Assembly: GCA_039989475.1 (NCBI GenBank)
Contig: JBDXHU010000006.1
Coordinates: 224,737-288,736 of the forward strand
DNA: 64,000 nucleotides
Reading direction: 5' to 3'
Source of the DNA: JBDXHU01 sp039989475
Lineage (GTDB): Bacteria > Pseudomonadota > Gammaproteobacteria > Pseudomonadales > Halieaceae
Shown: positions 54,091 to 62,409 of the stretch, piece after piece
How positions within the stretch are numbered: position 1 is the first letter of the stretch
Layout of the letters: the number at the start of each line of letters is the position of its first letter
The notes under the pieces: generated by a model
Databases searched by the model: none
Seen by the model: the letters and a program-made list of their open reading frames with translations, nothing else
Told to the model about the DNA's origin: nothing
Program-made: the position numbers and the translations under genes

Positions 54091-54867
54091 TCAGCCCTCC
54101 GTGCTGAAGAAGCGGCTCGGTATCAGCCGGCCCATGCCTATGCGGCGGGCATTGGCCAGGGCGCGCCAGGTGTATTCCTGGGCCTGGCGGATGGCGGAGG
54201 CCAGCGGCACGCCGTGGGCGACATAGGCAGTGATAGCCGCGGCAAAGGTACTGCCCGCCCCGACAAAATTATGCGGAAGTTGCTGCCAGCTGAAGGTTTG
54301 CAGGAGGCCGCTGTGCCCATACAGGCTGCTGCTATAACCCTTGCTGAGACCCGGTTCGGAGGAAATGAGTACGTGTTCGGCACCCATATCCAGTAGCTCG
54401 TGGGCGCAGGCGGTTAGCGTGTCGGCGGCCCCGGCCAGCTCGTAGGCTTCGGTTTCGGTCAGCACCAGCAATGAGGTGTGTGGCAGCAACAGCGCACACA
54501 ATGCATCACCAAAGTCCGCTTCCACCGGGAAAGCCCACAGGGCGGGATCGACTATCACCGGTCGGGCGGGGTAATCACTCAGTACCGTATGGATACCCTC
54601 GATATGACTGGTGCTGCCCAATTGATGCAGTTTGATTGCAGCGACATCGATATCTTCCAGCACCGCACGCATCTGCTCGATCAGCAACAGGCTGTCGACT
54701 ACCGCCGAGTCTTTCAGGTCCTGTGTGTCCTGGATGCTGATGGCCGTGATTATTGGGGTGCAGTGGCAGGCGAGGCTGCACAGGGTTTCTATATCAGCGG
54801 CGATGCCGCCGCCCCCGGTAGGATCGAGTTCGGCGACACACATGACTGAGGGTGCTGCGCTGGTCAA
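54091..54867 (-). CDS. Divergent ThiD-like kinase (hydroxymethylpyrimidine kinase family)
   Basis: The 258-residue ribokinase-fold protein aligns with ThiD but differs at key places. AELDPTGGGGIAADI replaces AGTDPSGGAGIQADL, VLTETEAYEL replaces ITPNLPEAA, and the anion-hole HGTGC is VGAGS with Ser for Cys. It may still phosphorylate the thiamine pyrimidine or may have another substrate. thiD precedes hemL in Pseudomonas (with thiE between), supporting common descent; thiE is absent here. Confidence 0.8.
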   Translation of the reverse strand: MTSAAPSVMCVAELDPTGGGGIAADIETLCSLACHCTPIITAISIQDTQDLKDSAVVDSLLLIEQMRAVLEDIDVAAIKLHQLGSTSHIEGIHTVLSDYPARPVIVDPALWAFPVEADFGDALCALLLPHTSLLVLTETEAYELAGAADTLTACAHELLDMGAEHVLISSEPGLSKGYSSSLYGHSGLLQTFSWQQLPHNFVGAGSTFAAAITAYVAHGVPLASAIRQAQEYTWRALANARRIGMGRLIPSRFFSTEG

Positions 54868-54880
54868 AAGTCACTCCCGC

Positions 54881-55300
54881 CTAGAAAGGTTTGAGTATTG
54901 CAAGTATGACTATCAGGCACAGGAATAGCACCGGCACCTCATTGAACACTCGGAAAAAAACGTGGCTGTGTGTGTCTGTATCTTCTTGCAATGCGCGCAC
55001 CAGCCGTCCGCAATAATAATGGTAGATGACCAGGGCGAACACGGCCAGCAGCTTGATCTGCAGCCAGAGCGCCGTCAGGTAGTAGTCCGGGTTTATGGTA
55101 ATCAGCGCGAAACCCAGCACGATGGCAATAGCGGCTATTGGCGTAATAAATCGATATAGCTTGCGCGCCATGACCGCCAGTTGTCGGCGTGTTGCCTCAT
55201 CCTCGCTGGCGGCGTAGTACACCATCAGTCGCGGCAGGTAAAAAATGCCGGCGAACCAGCAAATAACAGCGATGATGTGAAAGGCCTTTAGCCACAGCAT
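54881..55300 (-). CDS. hemJ: Protoporphyrinogen oxidase HemJ
   Basis: The 139-residue membrane protein has four membrane helices, the conserved His in LKAFHIIAVICWFAG, and LPRLMVYY. The C-terminal part has RVFNEVPVLFLCLIVI. It oxidises protoporphyrinogen IX, replacing HemG or HemY. With hemL and hemB downstream, three haem-pathway genes lie within about 4 kb. It follows clcA by 14 bases. Confidence 0.95.
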   Translation of the reverse strand: MLWLKAFHIIAVICWFAGIFYLPRLMVYYAASEDEATRRQLAVMARKLYRFITPIAAIAIVLGFALITINPDYYLTALWLQIKLLAVFALVIYHYYCGRLVRALQEDTDTHSHVFFRVFNEVPVLFLCLIVILAILKPF

Positions 55301-55314
55301 GGTATTGCTCCTGC

Positions 55315-57018
55315 TCAGAATCTGCGGAGATAGAATTGATCAATAATATCCCGCGTGATTACACCCAGCACCCCAAGCTCTCCGGGCACTCTCGGATCCG
55401 TAATAATAACTGCTTCTGCATTCTCTGCCCGCAGCGCATCCAGCGCCTCGCGCAGCGTTGCGCGGCTGGACAGGGTAGTAAAGGTCCAGCGGCGCAGGTC
55501 GTGCTCGGTCAGGTCGTAGGCATCCTCGTCAATCTGGGAGACTAGTTGCGAGATATCGTCTCCACGCACCAGGAACAGTCTCTCTTCCTCACGGCTGAGC
55601 AGGCACCAGTTGCTGAGTTCGATGTCAGCCATGGCCTGCTTCTCGAACCAGCAGGCCTGGGTGGAGATGCTGCGGTCCATGGCAGACAGCACAGCCGTCT
55701 GGTGCAGTAGTTGGCTGATTGGATCGTCGGGAATTTCGCGGCGCAAATCATTGAGGACTGCCTGGTGTGCAGAACGTTGTCGGAAGACGACGGTTACCGT
55801 TAGCGTGGCAGCAATAATTGCCAGCATTGACGGAAACACGGCCAGCACGTTCTGGGTCAGCTCGACTATTGCCAATAAGGCCGCCAGCGGTGCGTTGAGT
55901 ACGGCTGCCATGGCGGCACCCATGCCTATCACCACGTACAGCGATGGATGTGAGCTGAAATCAGGCACCATTACTGCGCCCCAGTAACCAAGGAAGCCGC
56001 CGATACAACCGCCGATCAGCAGGCTGGGGCCAATCAGCCCAACCGGCAAACCCAGCCCGACACTGCAGGCGGTTGCGATCACCTTGACGACGATCAGTGT
56101 TGCCAGCAGCGTTGGCGCCAATTGCCCCGTGAGCGCCAGGTTGAGACTGTCGTAACCCATGCCCAGCACCTCGGGTACCACCACTCCCAGGCTACCCGTG
56201 ATTACGCCGGCCACGGTGAAGCGCAGAAAAATCGGGTAGCGAGCGAAGCTGAGGCCGCGCCTGACCAGCATGGTGAACAGCGATATGACAACGCCGGCGA
56301 TGACTCCCAGCAGCAGGATAAAGGGCAACTCCAGTAGCGATGCCATTTCGACCGCGGGAACCACGAAGGTGGTGCTGGCACGATCAAAGACGTGATGCAC
56401 CGTGGTGGCGCTGATAGCTGCCAGAATAACCGGCGTGAAGCCGACCACTGTGTATTCAGTGACAATCACTTCCATGGCGAACACCACGCCCGCTAGCGGT
56501 GTGTTAAAGGCCGCGGCTATGCTGCCGGCGGTGCCACAGGCGATCAGTATGCGCTGACTGTTATTGGGTAAGCGCAGGCCGCGGGCAATGGAACTGCTGA
56601 TCGCTGCGCCCAGGTGTACGCTGGGCCCCTCGCGGCCGCCAGACTGGCCGCTGGCCAGTGCAATTGCCCCGCCGATGAACTGCACCAGCGCATTGCGTAG
56701 TGGCAGCTGGCCATAATGACTGTGCATACGGCTGATCACGTGGACGATGCCCACTTCGCGATCCTCGGGGCGTAGCAGGCTAAACACCAGGCCCAGTGCC
56801 ATGGCGCCAGCAACCGGTATGGCGAATCGCTGCCAGTCAGGCAGTGCCTCGAAACCGTCGGGACTACTGGTCAGCCAGGCGCTGCCGATAAAGCGTATCA
56901 GGCCCTCGAAACCCATGACGGCCAGGGCGGAGCAAACGCCGGCGATCAGTCCCAACAGGGAATAGGGAAGCAGTGCCCGGTAATCCTGGAAGTAGTGCGC
57001 ATACTGCCGCTGTAGCAT
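55315..57018 (-). CDS. ClC-type chloride channel/exchanger with CBS domain
   Basis: The 567-residue protein has the ClC membrane core: GGREGPSVHLGAAI with the gating glutamate, a GLPVGLIGPSLLIGG selectivity loop, and the late helices. It ends in a CBS region (about 470-560). The first selectivity loop (GSGIP in E. coli) is replaced by VGIVHV, so anion preference may differ. It probably exchanges Cl- (or another anion) for H+. Confidence 0.9.
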   Translation of the reverse strand: MLQRQYAHYFQDYRALLPYSLLGLIAGVCSALAVMGFEGLIRFIGSAWLTSSPDGFEALPDWQRFAIPVAGAMALGLVFSLLRPEDREVGIVHVISRMHSHYGQLPLRNALVQFIGGAIALASGQSGGREGPSVHLGAAISSSIARGLRLPNNSQRILIACGTAGSIAAAFNTPLAGVVFAMEVIVTEYTVVGFTPVILAAISATTVHHVFDRASTTFVVPAVEMASLLELPFILLLGVIAGVVISLFTMLVRRGLSFARYPIFLRFTVAGVITGSLGVVVPEVLGMGYDSLNLALTGQLAPTLLATLIVVKVIATACSVGLGLPVGLIGPSLLIGGCIGGFLGYWGAVMVPDFSSHPSLYVVIGMGAAMAAVLNAPLAALLAIVELTQNVLAVFPSMLAIIAATLTVTVVFRQRSAHQAVLNDLRREIPDDPISQLLHQTAVLSAMDRSISTQACWFEKQAMADIELSNWCLLSREEERLFLVRGDDISQLVSQIDEDAYDLTEHDLRRWTFTTLSSRATLREALDALRAENAEAVIITDPRVPGELGVLGVITRDIIDQFYLRRF

Positions 57019-57158
57019 AGGGTTGTCCCTGGGCGAACGATGGCAAAATTACCACACCGGCCGCGTGCAAAAACCCTATAATATCCGGCTTTGCCGCCGG
57101 GGAACACGCCGGTGGCACAGGGGTGAATACGCCAGTGACTGGCACCAGGGGAGGCGAT

Positions 57159-58187
57159 GTGATCAAGGTAGGCATAGTGGGTGGCACCGGGTATACCGGG
57201 GTTGAGCTACTGCGATTGCTGGCGGCGCACCCAGGGGTGGAGCTGTGTGCCATCACCTCCCGTTCTGAAGCCGGGCGGCGGGTAGATGAGCTATTCCCCA
57301 ATCTGCGTGGCCATTGCGAGCTGGCCTTCACCGAGCCTGATCCTGCGGCGCTGGCTGCCTGTGACCTGGTTTTCTATGCCACCCCGCACAATGTCGCTAT
57401 GAATATGGTGCCAGAGCTTATTGATGCGGATGTGCGCATTATTGACCTGTCGGCGGATTTCCGCCTGCGCGATGCGAATAACTGGTCGCACTGGTACGGT
57501 GAACCCCACGCCTGCCCGGAGCTGCTGGCCAGGGCGGTCTATGGTTTGCCGGAAATGCGTCGTGCCGAGATCGCTGCCGCAGAGCTGGTGGCCTGCCCGG
57601 GCTGTTACCCGACCTCGGTACAACTCGGGTTTTACCCATTGCTGGCCGCGGGGGTGTGTGACCTCGACAGCCTGGTTGCCAACGCGGCATCCGGCGTCAG
57701 TGGTGCCGGCCGCCAGGCGAGCATCGACAATCTGCTGTCCGAGGCAGGCGATAATTTCAAAGCCTATGCTGTCGCCGGACATCGGCATTTGCCGGAAATT
57801 GAGCAGGGTTTAAGCGACATGGCGGGACAGTCGGTGCAGCTGACCTTTGTGCCGCACCTGGTGCCGATGATCCGCGGCATTCACGCCACCCTCTGCGCCC
57901 GCCTGACCAGTGAGCTGGATGTTCAGCAGCTGTTTGAAAGCCATTACCAGGATGAGCCTTTCGTTGATGTGCTGCCCCAGGGACAGTACCCGCAGACCCG
58001 CAGCGTACGCGGTTCGAACACCTGCCGGCTGGCTGTTACCCGTCCCCAGGGTCGTGACACCGTGGTCGTCACAGTGGTGGAAGACAACCTGGTCAAGGGT
58101 GCATCGGGGCAAGCGGTGCAGGCGATGAATATTATGTTCGGCCTGGACGAAACCGCCGGTTTGAACGGGATTGCCTTGCTGCCATGA
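57159..58187 (+). CDS. argC: N-acetyl-gamma-glutamyl-phosphate reductase ArgC
   Basis: The 342-residue enzyme has KVGIVGGTGYTGVELLRLL (NADP loop), the active-site Cys in ACPGCYPTSVQLGF, and GHRHLPEIEQ. It carries out the third step of arginine synthesis. The GTG at 57159 has an excellent ribosome site (GGGGAGG, 5-base spacing), preferred over a GTG 12 codons earlier. A TATAAT at 57077-57082 may mark its promoter, but its -35 is poor. Confidence 0.95.
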   Translation: MIKVGIVGGTGYTGVELLRLLAAHPGVELCAITSRSEAGRRVDELFPNLRGHCELAFTEPDPAALAACDLVFYATPHNVAMNMVPELIDADVRIIDLSADFRLRDANNWSHWYGEPHACPELLARAVYGLPEMRRAEIAAAELVACPGCYPTSVQLGFYPLLAAGVCDLDSLVANAASGVSGAGRQASIDNLLSEAGDNFKAYAVAGHRHLPEIEQGLSDMAGQSVQLTFVPHLVPMIRGIHATLCARLTSELDVQQLFESHYQDEPFVDVLPQGQYPQTRSVRGSNTCRLAVTRPQGRDTVVVTVVEDNLVKGASGQAVQAMNIMFGLDETAGLNGIALLP

Positions 58188-58921
58188 TGAGTCGCTCGGT
58201 GGTGGTGCAGCAGGATCCGCGGGCGCACCGGCGGCGCCAGTTGCTGCTGGGCCTGGCTTGCCTGGGCTTGTTCCTGGTGGGTATTGCGATCGGTGGTTCC
58301 GGTAGTCTTTTCCTCGGCATTGAAAGTGCTGTGGAGAACCGTCGCCTGCGCGAGGACATTGTTAGCCAGGCGCAACAACTGGACGCACTGCGCCAGTGGA
58401 AGATTGATAACATTACCCGCAGCGAAATTGACGAGGCCGCGTTGGAGTTGGTGCGCCAGCAACTGGCAATCCAGCAGGAAACAATCACCGAGCTGGAGAA
58501 AGGTGTTCGTTTCTACAAGAGCCTGATGGCGCCCGATGAAATTGCTGAAGGGCTCAGTGTGCGCAGTATCGACATCAAGCCAAACCCGGACAGTAGCAAG
58601 TACCAGTTCCGCATTCTCGTGCAGCAAAGTGCGCGCAAGCATGCCCTGTTAACCGGTACCCTCAAGGTTAGCGTTTACGGCCAGCAGGATGGCGCAGAGA
58701 AGAGCTATAACTTGTCGGACCTCTCAGAACAGGTCCCCAGCGATGACATTCGATTGCGCTTCAAGTATTTTCAGGCTATAGATGGTGAGCTTGAGTTGCC
58801 AGCCGGTTTTTCGCCGCAGCTGGTGAAGGCATCAGCCCGTTCGGTAAAGCCGCGGCGGGCCTCATTTGAGAAAGAATTTACGTGGTCGGTACAGGAGAAG
58901 ATTAGCCATGTTGGGCAATAA
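58184..58921 (+). CDS. DUF6776-type membrane protein with coiled coil
   Basis: The 245-residue protein has one membrane helix (about 19-40), a coiled-coil stretch (about 50-110), and a beta-rich C-terminal domain in the periplasm. Its relatives sit next to bactofilin genes, as here (14-base overlap). A role with the bactofilin in cell shape or envelope organisation is inference. The ATG overlaps the argC stop (ATGA). Confidence 0.8.
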   Translation: MMSRSVVVQQDPRAHRRRQLLLGLACLGLFLVGIAIGGSGSLFLGIESAVENRRLREDIVSQAQQLDALRQWKIDNITRSEIDEAALELVRQQLAIQQETITELEKGVRFYKSLMAPDEIAEGLSVRSIDIKPNPDSSKYQFRILVQQSARKHALLTGTLKVSVYGQQDGAEKSYNLSDLSEQVPSDDIRLRFKYFQAIDGELELPAGFSPQLVKASARSVKPRRASFEKEFTWSVQEKISHVGQ

Positions 58922-59381
58922 GGAAAAAGGCAGCTTCGGCTCCTCAAATACAACCACATTGATTTCCCGGGATACCGAGGTAGTCGGTGATATCAAGTTC
59001 AGTGGCAACCTCGATATCGAAGGTGTGGTGCGCGGCAATATCGTTGCCCAGTCCGGCAAAGACGCCGAGGTTCGGGTGGTCGACAAGGGCCTGGTTGAGG
59101 GTGAGATTCGGGCGCCTTCAATTATTGTCAATGGCACGGTCAGTGGCGATGTGCACGCGACCAAGCATCTGGAGTTGGCCTCCAAGGCGCGGGTGCAGGG
59201 TAATGTGCATTACACCCTGGTCGAAATGGCGATCGGTGCTGAGGTTAACGGCAGTCTCAAGCACAATGCCGAGCAACCCAAGAAGGGTTCTTCGCGCAAG
59301 CCTAATGCAGCCATTGGTATGGCCGAGAAGCCTGCCTCTGCAGAGTCCGTCTCCGTGGAAGGTGTTGTCGCCAAAAGTTGA
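58908..59381 (+). CDS. Bactofilin (polymer-forming cytoskeletal protein)
   Basis: The 157-residue protein has the bactofilin beta-helix (about 25-120): TTLISRDTEVVGDIKFSGNL, DIEGVVRGNI, LVEGEIRAPSIIVNGTVSGD and NVHYTLVEMAIGAEVNGSL. Flanking tails are polar and disordered. Bactofilins polymerise without nucleotide at the membrane and affect shape. AGGAG sits before the ATG at 58908. It overlaps the DUF6776 stop. Confidence 0.95.
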   Translation: MLGNKEKGSFGSSNTTTLISRDTEVVGDIKFSGNLDIEGVVRGNIVAQSGKDAEVRVVDKGLVEGEIRAPSIIVNGTVSGDVHATKHLELASKARVQGNVHYTLVEMAIGAEVNGSLKHNAEQPKKGSSRKPNAAIGMAEKPASAESVSVEGVVAKS

Positions 59382-59406
59382 CTGAAATACTAGGTTATTG
59401 GATAAT
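59374..59406 (+). promoter_or_regulatory. erpA promoter overlapped by an IscR type-1-like box
   Basis: TTGACT (59378-59383) and GATAAT (59401-59406) are exactly 17 bases apart, a strong sigma-70 promoter. A 25-base segment, 59374-59398, agrees with the E. coli IscR type 1 consensus at 21 of 25 positions by my count, including GTTGACT and the central AAAT. The promoter lies at the very end of the bactofilin gene. IscR represses via such sites when bearing [2Fe-2S]. Confidence 0.65.
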
Positions 59407-59430
59407 CCCGCTTCAATACGGGAACCAGTC

Positions 59431-59784
59431 ATGTCTGTTGCAGAAACATATACTCCGGGCACCCTCCAGCTGACCAATCGCGCGGCGGACAAGGTGCGCG
59501 ACTTGATTAATGAAGAGGGCAACCCCGCCCTCAAGCTCAGGGTTTATATTACCGGCGGTGGCTGCTCGGGTTTTCAGTATGGCTTCAGTTTTGAAGAAGC
59601 CATGGCAGAAGACGACACCAGCCTGGAAAAAGACGGCGTGGTGATGGTGGTGGACCCGATGAGTTATCAGTATCTGGTTGGTGCCGAGGTGGATTACACA
59701 GAGGGCTTCGAGGGTGCGCGCTTCGTGGTCAATAATCCCAATGCTTCAACCACCTGTGGTTGCGGCGCTTCCTTCTCTATTTAG
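59431..59784 (+). CDS. erpA: Iron-sulfur cluster insertion protein ErpA
   Basis: The 117-residue A-type carrier has the three cluster cysteines in GGGCSGFQY and TTCGCGASF. It delivers Fe-S clusters to target enzymes such as IspG. The ATG at 59431 has GGGA upstream. It has its own promoter with an IscR-like site, and its end overlaps the convergent anmK gene by 8 bases. Confidence 0.96.
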   Translation: MSVAETYTPGTLQLTNRAADKVRDLINEEGNPALKLRVYITGGGCSGFQYGFSFEEAMAEDDTSLEKDGVVMVVDPMSYQYLVGAEVDYTEGFEGARFVVNNPNASTTCGCGASFSI

Positions 59785-60901
59785 CACCCGCGTAAACCGC
59801 TCCCAGAATTCGCTCACCGCTAGCGCCGGTCACTCCCGGGATGTTGCCGCTGAGCTGCTCCAGACGGCGCCATGCCAGCCAGGCAAAAGCCGCCGCCTCA
59901 ACCCAGTCCGGATCACAACCCAGCTCGGCAGTGGTGCCCAGGTAGACCGGGTCCAGCTTCTCATAGAGGCGACGCATCAGGTCTGAGTTGGCGGCACCTC
60001 CACCGCACACAAAAACCTGATCAATGGCGCCGGGCCCGGAGCGGAGGGCGTCGTATATGGTGTTGGCCGTGTACTGTGCCAGGGTGGCCTGCACATCGCC
60101 CGGCTCCATGGCCGGCAATGCATCCAGCTGTGATTGCAGCCAGGCCAGGTTGAACGCCTCCTTGCCGGTGCTCTTGGGAGCCGACAGTGCGAGGTAGGGA
60201 TGTTGTTGCAGCGCATTGAGCAATGGTTCCTGCACACTGCCCTCTGCCGCCCAGGCGCCGTCACGGTCATAATGCTCGCCGCGCACTTGCAGTATCCACT
60301 GGTCCATCAAGGTGTTGCCCGGGCCGCTGTCAAAGCCCGTGACACTCTCTTCCTGCAACAGGGTGATATTGGCAATGCCGCCAATATTGACGATAGCCCG
60401 GCTGTGGTCTGCGGAGCTGAAGGCGGCGGAATGGAATGCCGGGGCCAGCGGCGCGCCCTCGCCACCGGCCGCTATATCACGGCGCCGGAAGTCGGCCACT
60501 GTGTCTATGCCGGTGATCTCGGCAATTGTATTGGGGTCGCCAATTTGCAGGGTAAAGGCGGACTCTGTGCTGTCGCCGGCAGAGGGCGGATGATGCCGTA
60601 CGGTCTGTCCGTGGCAGCCGATGCCGTGGACCTCGCTCGCTTCTACTCCGGCCTTTTCCAGCAACTGCAGGGTCACGTCGGCAAATGCCTGGCCCAACTT
60701 TCTGTCTAGCCTGCCCAGTCGCTCAATCTCCGCGTCGCCCGGGTGTGACAGTTGGTGAATCTCATCGCGCAGTGCGGGTGAAACAGGACAGGCCTGGCAG
60801 TCGATAAGCTCTACACCGTCTGGCCCGCAGTGCACCAGGGCGGCGTCAATGGCATCCATGCTGGTGCCCGACATTAGGCCGACCAGCAGCTTAGCGGTCA
60901 C
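59777..60901 (-). CDS. anmK: Anhydro-N-acetylmuramic acid kinase AnmK
   Basis: The 374-residue kinase has LMSGTSMDAIDAALV, the HGQTVRHHP loop, and FNIGGIAN-like VNIGGIANIT with GFDSGPGN. It phosphorylates anhydroMurNAc from wall turnover, complementing the AmgK-MurU recycling route encoded 38 kb away. It precedes the M23 gene's stop by 6 bases on the same strand, as in Pseudomonas. Confidence 0.96.
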   Translation of the reverse strand: MTAKLLVGLMSGTSMDAIDAALVHCGPDGVELIDCQACPVSPALRDEIHQLSHPGDAEIERLGRLDRKLGQAFADVTLQLLEKAGVEASEVHGIGCHGQTVRHHPPSAGDSTESAFTLQIGDPNTIAEITGIDTVADFRRRDIAAGGEGAPLAPAFHSAAFSSADHSRAIVNIGGIANITLLQEESVTGFDSGPGNTLMDQWILQVRGEHYDRDGAWAAEGSVQEPLLNALQQHPYLALSAPKSTGKEAFNLAWLQSQLDALPAMEPGDVQATLAQYTANTIYDALRSGPGAIDQVFVCGGGAANSDLMRRLYEKLDPVYLGTTAELGCDPDWVEAAAFAWLAWRRLEQLSGNIPGVTGASGERILGAVYAGAK

Positions 60902-60907
60902 GATTGC

Positions 60908-62251
60908 TCAGAGTGAGTTGCTGCTTTCAGCCTGGTTCAAGGCCAACTGTTGCTGGCGCAGGGTGGCTAGCTGCATTTGGAAGCTTTGGGTCTGTCCCTG
61001 GAAGCGCGCCATCTCCGCTGCCGCCAGGCTTTTTGCCTTGGGAAGCTTCTTGTGAATGGTGCGCGGATTGCGGTGTACACCGCTGACCAGGAATTCGTAG
61101 TGCAGGTGTGGGCCGGTGGCTGCGCCGGTCGAACCCACCGTGCCAATGACCTGGTTCTGGCTGACACGCTGGCCTTTCTTGACCTTGCGCTTGTGCAGAT
61201 GCAGGTACTTGGTGGTATAGGCCTCGCCGTGCTGCAAGACCACGTAGTTGCCATTGGCTTTGCTATAACCGGCTTCCTTGACCCGGCCATCACCGGCGGC
61301 GAACACCGGGGTGCCGCGCGGCGCCGCGTAGTCGGTACCGCGATGCGGGCGTCGTGTTTTGTAAATCGGGTGCAGGCGGCGCGGGTTGAAATTGCTGCTG
61401 ACCCGGGTGAAGTCTACCGGGGCCAACATGAATGCCTTGCGCATGCTGACCCCGTCAGCGGAGTAATAGCCGCTACGGTTGGTCTCGTCGATGTAGCGAA
61501 AGGCGGCGTAGCTCTTGCCCCTGTTGACGAACTCCGCGGCAAGAATGCGACCGTTTTTGTATTTTTCCCCGTCCAGGTACAGCTCTTCATAGAGTACATT
61601 GAAGGTGTCGCCCTGGCGTGGATCCAGCACAAAGTCGATGACGCCACCGAAGATGTTGGCCAGTTCCATTATCAGGGTTTGCGACATGCCGGCGTTCTGG
61701 CCTGCCAGGAACAGGGAGGAGTCTATGGTTGCCCGGGCGAAGCTGCGATGAACTTCCGGTTCGCGCTTTATCACTTCCTTGTTGTAGCTGTCGCCGCTAC
61801 GTCGGTACAGGGTTGTCTCCAGCGGTGAGGTCACGTGACGCAAGCCTTGCATGCGCCCGGACTCGTCAATCAGAAAGCCCAGTGTTTCGCCTGGGTAGAT
61901 GCGGGTGAGTGATTTACCACCCGGCGCCTTGTTGACGATGTGATAGACGTCGCCATCGCTGAGTCCGGCGCGGGCGAACAGCAGGGACAGGTTGTCTCCT
62001 GCAGTGACCGGTACATCCTGCCAGTTCTCTACGACTTCGAATTCTGGTACTTCGGGTATGGCTGCGGGTGGGGTCAAAGGCAGCTCTACGGGGATAATCT
62101 GTCGGTCGGCCACAACATCGCCGCTGGGGGTGAGCAGCAATCCCAGCAACAGCAAAGACGCCACAGTGCCCACCAATATCAGGTGTCGACGCGGGAAGCT
62201 AAGGGTTTCGCGACGCACAGTCGCACCCTGTGTGCTGTTCATCCTGGTCAT
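60908..62251 (-). CDS. M23 family peptidoglycan endopeptidase (MepM-like)
   Basis: The protein of about 447 residues has one N-terminal membrane anchor (about 22-42), a LysM/OapA-like domain (about 85-150) and a C-terminal M23 zinc peptidase with HRGTDYAAP (His and Asp ligands) and GPHLHYEF. It probably cuts peptide cross-links during wall growth. The ATG at 62251 was chosen; a TTG further upstream and an ATG at 62242 are alternatives. It is divergent from tyrS. Confidence 0.92.
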   Translation of the reverse strand: MTRMNSTQGATVRRETLSFPRRHLILVGTVASLLLLGLLLTPSGDVVADRQIIPVELPLTPPAAIPEVPEFEVVENWQDVPVTAGDNLSLLFARAGLSDGDVYHIVNKAPGGKSLTRIYPGETLGFLIDESGRMQGLRHVTSPLETTLYRRSGDSYNKEVIKREPEVHRSFARATIDSSLFLAGQNAGMSQTLIMELANIFGGVIDFVLDPRQGDTFNVLYEELYLDGEKYKNGRILAAEFVNRGKSYAAFRYIDETNRSGYYSADGVSMRKAFMLAPVDFTRVSSNFNPRRLHPIYKTRRPHRGTDYAAPRGTPVFAAGDGRVKEAGYSKANGNYVVLQHGEAYTTKYLHLHKRKVKKGQRVSQNQVIGTVGSTGAATGPHLHYEFLVSGVHRNPRTIHKKLPKAKSLAAAEMARFQGQTQSFQMQLATLRQQQLALNQAESSNSL

Positions 62252-62409
62252 AAAATGCTGCTGGGGGTTATCCTTATTCCCGGAGTATAACAAACTTTGT
62301 CTTTTTCAAAACATGCGGGAATAGGCCCGACCCTTGCATTTGGCGCGGGTTCGGGTATCGTTCGCGCTTTCGTTTTTTAGCCTATTTTTTGAGCAATAGT
62401 CCAATTTTA

